Source: Oasisia sp. SBJ-2009 (Eukaryota > Annelida > Polychaeta > Sabellida > Siboglinidae). From it: DNA of 64,000 nt. The stretch is taken from contig OZ024854.1 of the NCBI GenBank assembly GCA_964017155.1, forward strand, positions 14,346,181 to 14,410,180, in the 5' to 3' direction. Positions 9,704 through 21,930 of the stretch are shown here, piece after piece. The notes beneath the pieces are model-generated. The model was not told the origin of the DNA and made no database searches. It saw only the letters and a list, made by a program, of their open reading frames with translations. Position numbers and translations under genes: made by a program. Numbering within the stretch: position 1 is the stretch's first letter; every line of letters begins with the position of its first letter.

Positions 9704-10508
9704 GGAAAACCCATCCATAAAATTTATCGGACAGAAAAACGAGTAATAACGAGTGAAGACGCTAATGTGTTGTAGACAAGTGTTTGTTTAGCACACTCTT
9801 GATCGCTAACTTTTTGAAAACTTATTTGGCTGTGGACAACTGAATATTTGCATGAAAGTGGACGTAACAACCGAAACGCAGTTTGTGAATTCTACCTGTT
9901 TATTATGTATATATTTGTTTCAAAGTGTGGTCTGGTGTACTCGTAGAAATCTACTTTTCTGTGTGCATTTTTCAGCCACAAGTATTTGTTCGACAGAAAC
10001 ACACCGCACCCAAACCCAAAACAACCCTCAACCACACCTAGACCTATACCCGAATACCACATCCCAACAACCTAAAATCCTGCCCAGCACAACCCCACAG
10101 CTACACAAAGCACAATAATTATTGTAGCAGCTACAAATCACTGTCTACTATATCAGCTGCACTCGTGAATACACTTTATTAGTGTCTGTTTCTTTTTATA
10201 TATCCAGCTACTTGCTAACATCACAACGGAAATCATGCACCTTTACAGTTTCCGCATAGGCGTTGCCTTGTCACCTACTTCTACATAAATATGCAATTGA
10301 ATTACATTACTCCACGTGCGGTAGATAAATATTGTTTGCAATAAATATTAGCTCAAGTATGTGTTCGTAACAGTTGCGTCATAAGAAAACACATGCATTC
10401 AAAATGTCAACCAGACATATGACGAATACCCGGATGTTCCGTGACCGTTCGGATATTCTTCGACTCCAGCATCCGCTGTGATGAGTAAACGGACCTTTTT
10501 GCTAAGGA
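9704..10508. other. 3' flank of LicD-like gene; no recognised feature
   Basis: The stretch has an 88-codon plus-strand frame (9852-10118) ending in a Pro/Thr/Gln-rich run without recognisable family. The last ~130 bp (from about 10380) are homologous to 16270-16408, showing that the duplication of the LicD-like gene included its 3' flank. Confidence 0.5.
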
Positions 10509-12359
10509 CTAGGTCACGTTGTCCGTAGATGAACTGTATATTATACCAATATTCCCGTCGGGGTAAGATTGATCAAGACAACCATTAAATCCAGGTTTCG
10601 GACACTTTATATACTGGCCACCACGCATCCGGCTAAGATTGTGTAGACCCGTCATTGCAATGTGTTCGATGTGTTTCAGAACTTCAAAACAGTACCGGTT
10701 GCGAAGATTCAGACCTGGGTTGGTTAGGGAATTGACCCACCGGCCATCTATCTGAACCTTCGTCGGTTTCAGGTGTTGTTCTCGCAACCAGTCAGTGACG
10801 TCTCTGGGAGTGTTATCCCACATATCAATTTTCCAAAACCCTGATCTGATGGCGAATTTGCGGCATACAGGGACACTCTGATTAAACTGTTGACACTCGC
10901 TTGGGTAGAATATGCTGATGGTGTAGCCGCTTCTTGTAAACATATCTTTTCGCTGCCAGAAGTTCACCTTGTCCGATGGTGTGTAAGATATGTCGGCGTC
11001 GAGTTCCCACGGAAGAACCCCTTTGAATTTTATCGCCCCCAGAGCGGTCCCGTAGTTGACGCGACAAAAAATGCCCAGTTTCTCGCAGATTTCAAAGGCG
11101 TCTAGAATTTGTTTTCTGAGAACATTCAAGCAGCAGACAGGTACACTTATGCCTTTTCTCCATTTGCACCAGGTTTTAGCCTCTGCACACGAGAATGACA
11201 GTTGCTTTCCGTCTGCGAAGTGAACGACATTAATCGCGTGGACTCGTGCCATCTGCATCCAGTGTTTGTGTCGATTGGCCTCGCTCATGTTGTTCCCTTG
11301 CACGAAGAACATCACGTCAGGACACGACACCGCCAGCTTTCGCAGTTTCTTCAGGCGAAGGAAGTAATCGTGAAACACTACGTCTGGTGACGCCATGTTG
11401 AATCTTACAGCGCGCAGTGTGGACAGCCTGCTTACGAATGGCGACGGAATGTAATCACAGAAAGCACACGACTTGCTCGATCTGTGATATCCATCCACAT
11501 ACTTGATTCTGTAGTGAGCGTGCTGTGTCTGTTGACACCCCAGTGACCAATGTCCGTCTGGTGTCCGAAATGCACCTCCGACAGCATCAACACCGAGTTC
11601 GGACACCACCCGGACCAGTCGTTCTAACTCCACGTTGGCCCGCCACAAAAATCTTTCGATTTGTCTTCCCACCAACACGAAATCAGTTGTCGCCTTATTT
11701 GCCAGCGTGTTCCAAATGAGGTCGGCCGTCGCTGACTCAGCCAACTTATGTTGTTTGACGCTCAATTTGAGGTCGCGCGGAATTGCCAGTGTCTTATGTA
11801 CGGCCACATGAACCGTCAGTTTGGGATAAGAGTTGTATATCTCACGTAGAACCACGAGAATCTCGTTGTCAGTGACGTAATCAAATCCGTTTAAGAGGAT
11901 AGACAAGACGTCGGGAAACGGTCGTGCGTTGTTGCAGTGCGCCAGGATTCGACTCTTCTCGTTGAGAGGGTTGTCCGACCTAAACCCCAGGAACCTTTCG
12001 GGACACACATCCAAGAGCTTCTCCTTTCGCGTTACCTCCGCCTCTGCCACGGTCACGGTGACGTCGAAGTCAGGTTTCGTTATACCCAACTGCTCCATTA
12101 TTTCTCGTACCAAGTTTAAGGATGTCTGCACCTGTATATCCGTCTCCTCTCTGCTCATTGTCGGCAAGGCGCCTTTCTGCAGTTCGGTTGCGAGGGCCTC
12201 CAATTGTTGTTTGAGATGAGTGCTGATTGCTTCACTCTCCGCCTGTGTCCGTATAACTGCTGTACATATCGTCTTTCTATCCAAATATGTAAACAGCCAT
12301 ACTAGCTGAACGACGGCTACTGTGACGAAAACTGGCTTCATCCATGTAACATTCGCCAT
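10509..12359 (-). CDS. LicD/FKRP-like type II membrane protein, intronless
   Basis: Intact 616-codon frame starting at ATG 12359. Residues about 9-26 (PVFVTVAVVQLVWLFTYL) form one membrane segment preceded by few residues, as in Golgi type II enzymes. A polar, probably helical stem follows (about 30-115). Residues 116-350 resemble the glycosyltransferase-like middle domain of fukutin-related proteins. The LicD nucleotidyltransferase domain begins near 405; its core is YGTALGAIKFKGVLPWELDA (436-455) followed by D456. The usual PWDxDxD acid set is here PW-E-x-D-x-D, so the first Asp is Glu and the metal-binding pair D454/D456 is kept. In vertebrates FKRP transfers ribitol-5-phosphate to dystroglycan glycans; the substrate here is unknown. 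It lacks introns, unlike its neighbours, and has a shrunken copy at 16409-16921. Confidence 0.8.
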   Translation of the reverse strand: MANVTWMKPVFVTVAVVQLVWLFTYLDRKTICTAVIRTQAESEAISTHLKQQLEALATELQKGALPTMSREETDIQVQTSLNLVREIMEQLGITKPDFDVTVTVAEAEVTRKEKLLDVCPERFLGFRSDNPLNEKSRILAHCNNARPFPDVLSILLNGFDYVTDNEILVVLREIYNSYPKLTVHVAVHKTLAIPRDLKLSVKQHKLAESATADLIWNTLANKATTDFVLVGRQIERFLWRANVELERLVRVVSELGVDAVGGAFRTPDGHWSLGCQQTQHAHYRIKYVDGYHRSSKSCAFCDYIPSPFVSRLSTLRAVRFNMASPDVVFHDYFLRLKKLRKLAVSCPDVMFFVQGNNMSEANRHKHWMQMARVHAINVVHFADGKQLSFSCAEAKTWCKWRKGISVPVCCLNVLRKQILDAFEICEKLGIFCRVNYGTALGAIKFKGVLPWELDADISYTPSDKVNFWQRKDMFTRSGYTISIFYPSECQQFNQSVPVCRKFAIRSGFWKIDMWDNTPRDVTDWLREQHLKPTKVQIDGRWVNSLTNPGLNLRNRYCFEVLKHIEHIAMTGLHNLSRMRGGQYIKCPKPGFNGCLDQSYPDGNIGIIYSSSTDNVT

Positions 12360-12501
12360 CTTGAATGTAGAATTCGATCGCTTCAGTTCTGCCGATTGTC
12401 GTAATCTTCATCAACGCCAGAACTCTATAAAAAGCAATTCAAAATATACTATATAACAAGCTATTTGAAAACAGTATAATGTAAATTGCTTGTGTATAAC
12501 A

Positions 12502-12502
<1 letters not shown>
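12360..12502 (-). promoter_or_regulatory. Short upstream region of the LicD-like gene
   Basis: Only about 140 bp separate the start codon from the tetranucleotide array. On the minus strand TATAAAAAG-like sequence is absent; on the plus strand CTATAAAAAG occurs at 12424. The promoter must lie here, within the repeat or beyond it. No factor site can be named. Confidence 0.25.
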
Positions 12503-13165
<663 letters not shown>

Positions 13166-13357
13166 TGTGTAGACCCACATGTCCGTCAGTTTTGCATATA
13201 TTTTGTGTTGACATTTTCAGGTAATCTCGTCGTCTCGTTGGGATGCTTCGTCGATGTAAACTTGTTTTCAACATTTTGATAACTTATACTTAACTTAAAA
13301 TATTCCAAGACTGTTCAACATGCGGAATGTCCTGTTTTTCTACATCGTTCTCAGGAA

Positions 13358-13367
13358 TACACACACA

Positions 13368-13444
<77 letters not shown>

Positions 13445-13497
13445 GCACGCACGCACGCGCGCGCGCACGCACGCACAGACAGAAAGACAGACACGCA
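13358..13497. repeat. (CA)n microsatellite with ACGC and ACAG tail
   Basis: A pure CA run of about 70 bp is followed by ACGC repeats, a short GCGCGC block and ACAGACAG. Frames through it are artefacts. Confidence 0.95.
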
Positions 13498-14320
13498 GAG
13501 AGAGATGTCGTTTAATTTGTCTTGAACATTTGGAAATCGGGACACTGAATAGCTACAGGTCAACGAGCATTTACTGACCTATGGCTGGAGTGTACACGTA
13601 ATTATCTCTTATATGTGTCGATCTCTTAATACTTACCTTACTGACTTGTCAACGATATTTGTGCACCTGTAGACACATTGCGTATTAGCGCCTCTAGCGA
13701 CTAACGTGGATTAGTGGAAGCTCATTGCATTGGTTCAGTAATTACAAAGTTTTACATGGAAGCCTACGCCCAGTAACAAATGTTTACCTAAACCTTGCTG
13801 ACAGGCTAGTACACGTATCAACACAATTAAAATATCAATGATATGTTCGAATAGTGTTACGTGTCCCACATCAATCGTGGTCTAATAACATGTCAATCAC
13901 AAGGCGGCACCCACTAGCTGATGCATGCTTCTGGATATCATGGATGGCTGAGCTAACCCAACGATTCAAGTGACATTACCTTCGATGCAATGTAAACCCG
14001 TCTCTCACAGAAACGCCACCATGTCTGCACTGGTTCGTCCTCGCGTCACATTCACTCGCCTTCTTATTGCGCAATGTAGAAACGTCAGCTGCAATTAAAT
14101 CAGCTTTATGACTACAATAAATGTAATAAGAAGCTACACACTACAAATAAATTATGCAGTCAGTATATATGATCTATTGTATGTCAATATTGTTTTGGTA
14201 CTCAAACAATACTGTCAACCAATGTAAAACAAATTGTAAATAAATATTTAAAAACAACCTCATTGGCATACTCATCATAATAATACATTACATGCTGAAT
14301 AATAATAAATACAAAGTAAA
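13498..14320. other. Non-coding spacer
   Basis: AT-rich unique-looking sequence with no frame above noise and no recognised motif. Confidence 0.5.
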
Positions 14321-14321
14321 C

Positions 14322-14785
14322 CAACTAAAAACTCACTTATTTCGTTTACACTACCTGCCTTGATGACAGTGATTTGTATTCTATGACGCTGCTTGGTTTT
14401 ATATTGTTCGGTTTGGAATTGCATTTTTACACACTAATTTATTGTTTTATAATTATTTATCTTAGCTTATTTATTTATTTTTACTTACTTTTTGCTATTA
14501 TATAATTTATTTATTTAAATTAGTTTACTAATTAGATCTTATCTTATGTATTTAATTAGTCTATATTTTAGATTTGGTCAACACGTCATAGTAATGTGTT
14601 TTTATTGATCTTAACTTATTTACTTATGTATCTTAGCTTATTTATTGTTATCTTACCTTATGTATTTAGTTAATTTATATTTTAGATTTACACATCGTAT
14701 TAATGTGAAGCGCTTTGATTGATATTTAGTTAGCTAAAAAGCGCTATATTAAGCAACATAATAATAATAATTATTATAAACCTGT
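14322..14785 (+). mobile_element. 3' end of a LINE (reverse-transcriptase C-terminus plus tail)
   Basis: The frame QLKTHLFRLHYLP ending in TGA at the left is the typical last residues of CR1/L2/I-type LINE proteins. A 400-bp AT-rich 3' UTR follows. It closes with AAGCGCTTTG, then AGCGCTATATTAA and an (ATA)n tail. The body of the element is missing, as in a 5'-truncated insertion. Confidence 0.5.
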
Positions 14786-14799
14786 TTACAATAACAATT

Positions 14800-15061
14800 A
14801 TAAGAATACATAAATAAAAAACCCACAACTGTGGCTTGCTGTGAGGGCTGTGGGGGCAGGATGTCACTGTCAGTGACAATAACACTGTCATAAAAACCAG
14901 CCGGCCTGTGACTAGGCGTGGCCGTAAGGCACTGCTTGCAATGTTATCTGCGTTGCAATTGGTTGCTGGAAGTAAACACGCGCCACGTGCACTGTCGGTC
15001 GGCTGCGTAACCACGCCGTGAAGACAATCTGGTGCTTTGCCGGCTTTTGAATGTCATCCGT
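14800..15061. other. Spacer between LINE tail and dispersed repeat
   Basis: Nothing recognised except a short stretch shared with no other place in the window. Confidence 0.4.
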
Positions 15062-15275
15062 GTGGGGTTAAATAATGCTGCCACCTCACGGATACTGGTT
15101 AATCCTGCCGTAATTCATATTTTATAAACAACTGCAAATTGTATTTTTATTTAGTTTTGTGTTAATGTAAGTTCAAAGTTGAATATTTATCATATGATAT
15201 CAGAATCTTGTGAAAGTATATCGTTATTTTAATTTTTATAGTTGGCCTGAGAGCCAATCAGCGTCTCTAATAACA
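15062..15275 (+). repeat. Dispersed repeat, 'GCTGCCACCTCACGGA' family copy
   Basis: TGTGGGGTTAAATAATGCTG precedes GCCACCTCACGGATACTGG. The body and end (CCTGAGAGCCAATCAGCGTC) match 2440-2660 in reverse. Confidence 0.65.
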
Positions 15276-15340
15276 ATAAATAATAAAAGCATTTATATAG
15301 CGCCATAAATCCAAGTTACCTTGTTCGAAGGCGCTGTTGC
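15276..15340 (-). repeat. LINE/SINE 3' tail in reverse orientation
   Basis: AATAATAAAAGCATTTATAT followed by AGCGCCATAAATCC is the reverse of the GGCGCTATA..ATT tail seen at 14740 and 32080. Confidence 0.4.
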
Positions 15341-15636
15341 AACATATCATAGAAAGAAACTAAAAGTAAAAAATCATAAAACATGGCATCAAATATCGAA
15401 ACACATTATGATAAAAATACACATACTAATAATAATTAAAAAAATACTTATAATAATAATAGTACATATTATGATTGTAAAAATATTAAAAACAGCTCTG
15501 AATAATAAATAAATAAGTAAATCCTAAAAACTTAAAACGTCCGTCAGTGTTCAGTGTTCATGAGTAAAAAGCACTTTTGAATAAATAAGTTCTAAGGAGT
15601 CTTTTGAACTGGTATAACGAATCACATGTTCGCTTA

Positions 15637-15830
15637 AAAGAGCTGCTATCTCACGGAGCCTGGGTAACCGAGGCTACCGCGACGCCGTCTCCGAAGCACA
15701 AGCCTAGCCCTAAGATTCGTAAAACAAAAACAATAACGCAGTTTTTTATGGCAACACCAGCACCGAATGTTACAGCAACATATTCACCGCCCTTTCCATT
15801 TGCGGTTGTTTTGTGAAAGGTTTTCTTTCC
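15637..15830 (+). repeat. Terminal fragment of the 'CTCACGGAGCCTGGGTAACC' repeat plus short frame
   Basis: CTTAAAAGAGCTGCTATCTC and CGGAGCCTGGGTAACCGAGG match the arms of the palindrome at 2278-2398. An overlapping 70-codon frame (15604-15816) contains KTKTITQFFM but has no recognisable family and starts inside the repeat. Confidence 0.45.
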
Positions 15831-16408
15831 CTTTGCAGTCGTGATCAATCTGATGTAATCTAGACGTTTTCCTTCCATCCCTTATTAATTTTGCCCCAAA
15901 TAACGGATGCAGATATTTTGTGACGGCTGTCAATTTGTAAGATGATGTCACTCACTGTGGGTTACGATTAATGAACAACACATATTTAGTTTTGTTACTA
16001 ATTGGTTTAACTATTCGTTAATCTATCACACATAACACAGCATCACATGATTTTTATAAGGATTCGTCCAAATACGCAATTTTCCACTTGGAGCGTCGCA
16101 ACTTCAACAGATCACGTCAAGTTCGAGCATACAATATTTGCTAGATCGCAGCATCCATATAACCGTCCATTATAATGCAACAGCCGATGTTTTAAAACGT
16201 CTAATAACTACAATTTTTATGGTAGGCGTTTTCCTTCACAATGGCTCAAACATTTGTTTGTAACATTTGTGTCATCAATAAAGCATGTATATTCAGAATG
16301 TCAACCTGACATACGACGGAACATCCGAACGCTCCACGAGTCCAGCATCTATTGTGATGGGTAAACGGACGTTGTCGCTAGGGACTAAGTCACGTGGTCC
16401 GTTATAGG

Positions 16409-16921
16409 TCAGTGGTATATTATACCAATATTGCCGTCGGTGTACTGACCCCCACGCATCAGGCTATGATTGCGAAGACCTGTTACAACGGTATGCTCAA
16501 CGTGTCTCAAGACCTCGAAACTGCATTCATTGCGAGCGTAGAGGCCTGGATTGGTCAAAGGATTGACCCACCGGTCACCCATATGAACCTTCGTCGGTTT
16601 AAGATTGTGTCCTCGCAACCAGTCAGTGATATTCCTGGGAGTGTTGTCCCTCCCACATGTCAACATGCCAATACCGGGTACCGATACCCAAGAGCTGCCC
16701 CTTTCGCGTTTCCTCCGTTGTGACGCAGCTACTTCGATGTCAACGTCTGGTTTCGTTATATCCAGTTGCTCTAGCACATCTAGAACCAATATTAAAGATG
16801 TCTGCACATGTCGGCGTGCATCGTTTGAGTTTATTGTCGGCAAGTATCTACTTACGTGAATTTTTTCTAACGACATTTTAATCATATGGAAATATAAATA
16901 ATTTATTTTACAATAAGTCAA
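16409..16921 (-). pseudogene. Internally deleted copy of the LicD/FKRP-like gene
   Basis: The frame of 170 codons joins a segment matching residues about 68-115 of the intact gene (here SLILVLDVLEQLDITKPDVD and following) directly to the C-terminal segment from DNTPRNITDWLRGHNLKPTK onward (residues about 515-605 of the parent). The deletion removes most of the middle domain and the whole LicD catalytic core. A second small deletion precedes the ending TDGNIGIIYH. The reading frame is preserved through both deletions. The membrane anchor is also gone; the first residues come from unrelated AT-rich sequence. The 3' flank is homologous too (16270-16408), so this was DNA duplication and not retroposition. 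Most likely a pseudogene. Confidence 0.7.
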
Positions 16922-19700
16922 ATTACAGTAAATGGTTCAACTTCCAGGCCCCTTGTTAATTTTATTCCGCAATACATTTATTATAATTACTTGACAACTG
17001 GGTCTGACGCAACAAAGTTACAGCCTTTGGGTGGCCAACCTACTAAATCACTGAAAAACGCCGCTTTTTGTGTATTGTTGTAGTGATTGAAAGGTATGTA
17101 TGTGATTGAAAGGTATGTAGTTTGAACACGCAGCAACATATGTTTGCACAAGTAGCATATTTTATTACATAAACTTATTTTTCAAAATGAATACAGTCCT
17201 TTATCCAAACACTGGCACACGATGTAGATTCGGCATGCCACGGACGAAGGCTGAACCGGAGGCGTTTTAGTAAGGACGGTACCGTTCTGAATCAACAACT
17301 TGATATGTAGTATTACGGGATAAACACAGGAATAACCGTTCTATAACACCGAAACCTGCATACAAAACGTAGACCTACACATCGTGACAAGAATACATGC
17401 AATACTAGCCGAGGGGACCTACACACTGTGTCAGTATGAAGAAGCCGTGTTAGAAATCGGTGCGCCAAATGCAACGATCTACTTGCAAGGGGGTATTTAG
17501 GGCTTCCAACGAGTTGCACTGTTGCTCCGTCTAAACTGCATTCAGAAAGGTCTTCGCAGTAACCTGCAGAAGCTGTGGATTTCATTTCTTATGGGCAAGA
17601 TACCAACACGACTGTCGAAGTCGGATCATTGGGGACCTGTGTTCAATGATACGCTAAATCACGCTATATCGATGGTTTAGCCAACACCAATACAAAGTTA
17701 ATGAACTTTACATAAACATCACTAACAACGTAGCGCATATGGGTGCACATTAACAACACGACGAGGAATATCCTTGGTATAGCAAAATGTGTATACTGCA
17801 ATCTGAAAAGAGACGACACGATTGTTCACAATTAGTTGCTGATCGAAAAAACAACAGGCACCCAATGTTTACTATACATTTACAGACATACACATCAGAA
17901 TAGTTCGACTGGTTTAGCAAAATAGTTATTATAGTATCTATACAATACGTGTATATTCCCATACAGCGTTAGCGTTATGCTACCACAGAGAAAGCGTTAC
18001 CTACTGGGTGCCGTTTGCGTATGATGTGTATACCCACGCACATGTAAGCATAACGTTTAAGCGACCTGTAAAATTATCTCCCAAATCTGACTATGGAGTA
18101 AAACATCTACATCATAAAACCACTGCCCCAATCTCGTATGAAAACAATACCAATGATCTTGCCGAGGCATGTCGACAGCTGGCGCCAACGGGGAGAGGTG
18201 TAGGGTCTTGTCAGTGTCATGTTTTGACATAACAACGCATGGTGAATCTACCATGAAACCACATTCTCTTGTCGAGAACATTTAAAAACCGTCCTTAAAA
18301 CATCGAGCTAAAATACCGTCTATGCTCACTGGCAATGCACCATCTGCTTGCGCGGACATATCATGTAAATATACTTTCTTACACCATTTATATCAAACGC
18401 AAGATAAAATCACAAATAAACGACAGTCGGTCATAATGTACAACGCAATCACAAAATGTGTTTCCTTAACTACTATCACGTGACGCACGTCCAAACTGGG
18501 CGTCACTGAAGCATGTTCTCTTTCTAGATTGCATGACTTCACCACTATCTACACGAACATATAACCAGGTTACAACAACTTGCAATTGCACTCTGAACCC
18601 GGTTTATGATCACCGTATCACCTTACAGAAATAGTTTGCTATGACGCCGTACAACGGAAGCAATACATTAACAAAATGAAACATACCAGCCGCAAGCAAA
18701 TGTCTTAACGTTGGCGCTGCACTGTATCCAATTCCATGAATACACTATTACTGTAGGGAACAACTGTACACCCAATATATTTCTTTCACGTGACATTTTC
18801 CTAACATCAGATACATCATCATTGCTCGTTTTCATCAATTACGAGTCTACTATTTGAAATTACCACTGGACGGAAGTCTGGCGATTTCGAAGTTGGACCT
18901 ATGACGGATTTCTGATTGCAGTCCTGGTTTTATATGTTGATATTTGTTTTATATGTTGATATTTCATGACTGCGAAGGTTACAAATCGTTTTACCAGATG
19001 TTTCGGACACTTGTGTTACAAACGCTGATCTATCCTTATTTATTACTTCAACCAAAGAAGGTAATATTAAATTAGATTTCAAATTCTATACGTCAAACCC
19101 GTTTTCGTTGCTTAATTTGACATGCCTCCGACATGAATGCAAGATAATTTCGCTTCAAATAATTACAATGTTTCATGCAACAACTAAAATAAGTTCCTTA
19201 ACATGTTAAAACCATGCCTACCGAAGTAGTGCACTTCCGAATTCGTCGTATTAAAACATCAATAAAATCGGTGTTAAAAGCGAACCAACTGTGGAACATG
19301 TGAGGCGACTACCAGTAAGGTCGCGGTACGGTGTTTCGGGGACAGCGTGTGACCCGGTGACAGTTACACGACGACCAGCCCACTGATCTACGTGATGTCA
19401 CCTACACTGACACGTGTGCCGTTGTGTCAGTGCCCGTGTGAAGGCAATACCAACTATGACTGAACAAGCTCCTGTATTAGTCACGGCGTTGTACTGTCGG
19501 TGGTAGTGCTAACGATGATTACAAAACCATACGATAGCACAGCCAGATGCCTGTAAGTATATCATCAGCTAGCAACTTGAAGCCATGGCTGACTTCGGGG
19601 GACCTTGTCTGTGAACTCAGCATGGTACGCGAGCATTGAGATATGTTTGCCGGCTGCAGCCATGGTGGTCTGCTAACGTTCGACCGTATGTCCGCAAGAA
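16922..19700. other. Intergenic spacer, no recognised gene
   Basis: It has a small duplication (GATTGAAAGGTATGTA twice near 17088-17120) and ORFs under 95 codons with no recognisable motif. Confidence 0.5.
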
Positions 19701-19719
19701 AACGCATGCCGGTGTCTCC

Positions 19720-20236
19720 TACACAACCCTTGAACGTCGCCGTAGTTGCCATTATCAGTACAGTAGTTGTCGACATCACGCATAGTTTATGGAGCGCGCC
19801 ACAAGTCATCCAAATGGCAACTGGATTATTTCGGCGACGGCGGAGTCACGCTGCAGGTGGGGCACTTGCGACAGCCCGACTGCTAGCATCTTGACTGCGT
19901 CACCACATACTGGCACAATGTTCGTGTCGCAAGTCAAAAGTACGTCATAACTCCGTCGTGATCACTCGCCTCTGCTCGGTTGACGACACGCGTCTAGGTG
20001 GCGCCACTGTCTTCCTGGGGCCGGAATCTCCTCCGACCGTAACGTGCCACGGAGATAACTCGTCGCCGCTTCCGTTGCTGGGCAGCCTATTGGGGGATGT
20101 GACGTCAGGCTGTACCACCGTCACGAGCATGGCCGTGCTGTTCTTCGCAGACGATGTTGACACTTTCCGCGTGACTGTCTTGGGACCGGAGAAGGATGTT
20201 TCCTGCAAGATTGCAAGACCAAGGACATGTCAGTGA
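19720..20236 (+). pseudogene. Decayed fucolectin/F5-8C-like domain sequence
   Basis: The longest piece (19958-20236) reads VVITRLCSVDDTRLGGATVF then LG, followed by VTCHG, a second LLxDxxSGC motif and a stop. 'V-I-T-R ... R-L-x-G-A-x-V-x-x-G' is the classical end of fucolectin-type galactose-binding domains. Just upstream, in another frame, YWHNVRVASQKYVIT has the spacing of the family's WWxVDLGxxYxIT motif, and LNVAVVAIISTVVVDITH (19734 onward) would be the domain start. The frames are broken by stops, so this looks like a dead copy related to the gene at 970-1858. It could instead be an exon with sequence errors. Confidence 0.4.
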
Positions 20237-21803
20237 CAGTATCGCGACACTACACCTCATAGACCATCCTCGCGAGGGGGTTTCATCGCTAAACATTTAC
20301 AACGGTGAAAAATGGAGATGAACTACTGTTGCTCTACTTTCAAAGCTTCAATTTGACATGGGTCTGAGTTTTGGGAATATACCGAATGACCAAGTGGCAA
20401 ACTAGTTGAAGTCGACATTAAACATAGCCTGGCATTTGCCGCATCAAACAGCATGACTAGATATCGCCAATGGATTATTTTTGGAGTAGCTTATGTGAAC
20501 ACCGCAATTAACAAACTTTAAATGTTAATAACTGCAGAATAAACCTTCTCTGTGATAAATTAGCTGTTTAAATGCACAAGTCTAGTGATTGATCGTCTAC
20601 TTTGAAGACATAATACGTTTAATTTATTCTCGCACTTCACCAAAACATTCTTAACACAAATGTCTGCCATGCGCATCAAACCAACTTCTATTTCTCACAA
20701 ATCACCAACGATTGTATCTGTCTAGTAGCAAGGAAAAGTGACACTGGACGGACGGCAATGCTTACTACTACACTAGCCTCGCGACCCTGCCCTACCATGC
20801 TAGAGCCCGTGTTACTACCTAGTACCTACTAGTCTACGCATGCATGCTCTATTCAGGTCCGGGGACTGACGGGAGTCATGCAGGGTGGCAGGTGTGAGAA
20901 CGCAAACACCACTCTCCTAAGACAACGGGACATTGTTTGACATCATGCAACTATCTGATTAAACCACAGGGAAACGTTTTTGAATGAAAATAACTTAGAA
21001 AACATATTGGTAGTTAACTACAAATCCCACTATCATAACATAGCAAAACCTGTATACTGCCATTTGAAACTACTATTAACTGTCGTTGGACAAAACCATG
21101 CAGCAAAACGAGTAAATAGCTAGAGAACAGAACAATGTATATGGAAGAAAGAGAACGTCCAACAACAAAGATATATAGTTATGAATTACCACAAACCTGT
21201 TGATGTGTCTACTGAATAAAAATCCTTCCAGCAAAAATCCATTTAGGTAGGTGAAACTAATTGACTAGTAAAGTAACACTTAGAAGACAAGACAAAGAAA
21301 GAGCCACAGGGTGTTCAGGGGACACAAACAGTTACCTTGTAAACCCAATCCTGTCCATTGCAAAATGTGCGCAAACACAGAAATGTGATGTGACAATTGA
21401 TTAATTGGTGAATTAATTGTGTGCGAGTTAAGTACGTGCAGTGGTGAACAGAAAACACCATCGTTGGGTAGAACACTGTGACTGCGGCAATCTTGTCACC
21501 TTGGTATAAAACAATTATTACAATAATATGGTGGTTTGTGTTGCCATGTGAATGTTTTCTTTGATTCATAGATAGATGAGCAGGACTTATGTTTCCGTAT
21601 TCATTGCAATATGCCTAAAATGTAACCCAGGGTAACCCAGCTAGATGCCACAACCACAGTGAAATCATCCCAAGGATATACATCATGCACAGTCAACGGT
21701 CAATCGGTGACACTCCCGAGTTTCCTGTAAAGAAACAGGAAACAAAACACAAGTTTAGTGACATCCAACCTGAGCTGTCTGGCTACGTCTAAGTCGGCTG
21801 TCA
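20237..21803. other. 3' intergenic region downstream of the EPB41L5 gene
   Basis: An AATAAA on the minus strand lies at about 20623, roughly 1.3 kb past the proposed stop codon of the EPB41L5-like gene, and could end its 3' UTR. Otherwise nothing recognised. Confidence 0.3.
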
Positions 21804-21905
21804 CTGCTGCTGCCGATGGCAGCTGCTGCCACTACCGACGGCAGCTGCTGCCACTACCGACGGCAGCTGCTGCCGCTCCCGACGGCAGCTGCTGCCACGA
21901 CCGAC
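21804..21905. repeat. 22-bp tandem repeat, about 4-5 units
   Basis: CGGCAGCTGCTGCCACTACC followed by GA repeats with few changes; each unit holds the self-complementary GGCAGCTGCTGCC. It lies just downstream of the stop codon of the EPB41L5-like gene. Confidence 0.85.
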
Positions 21906-21930
21906 ACTGCATGCGAGAAGTTGCAAACGG

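Noticed and set aside
10882..12219. Several 60-96 codon frames within the LicD-like gene on other frames and strand
   Set aside because: Shadows of the intact 616-codon gene.
15604..15816. Short frame with TITQFF, resembling a PCNA-binding box
   Set aside because: The frame begins in a repeat fragment, has no family resemblance and a six-residue motif is expected by chance.
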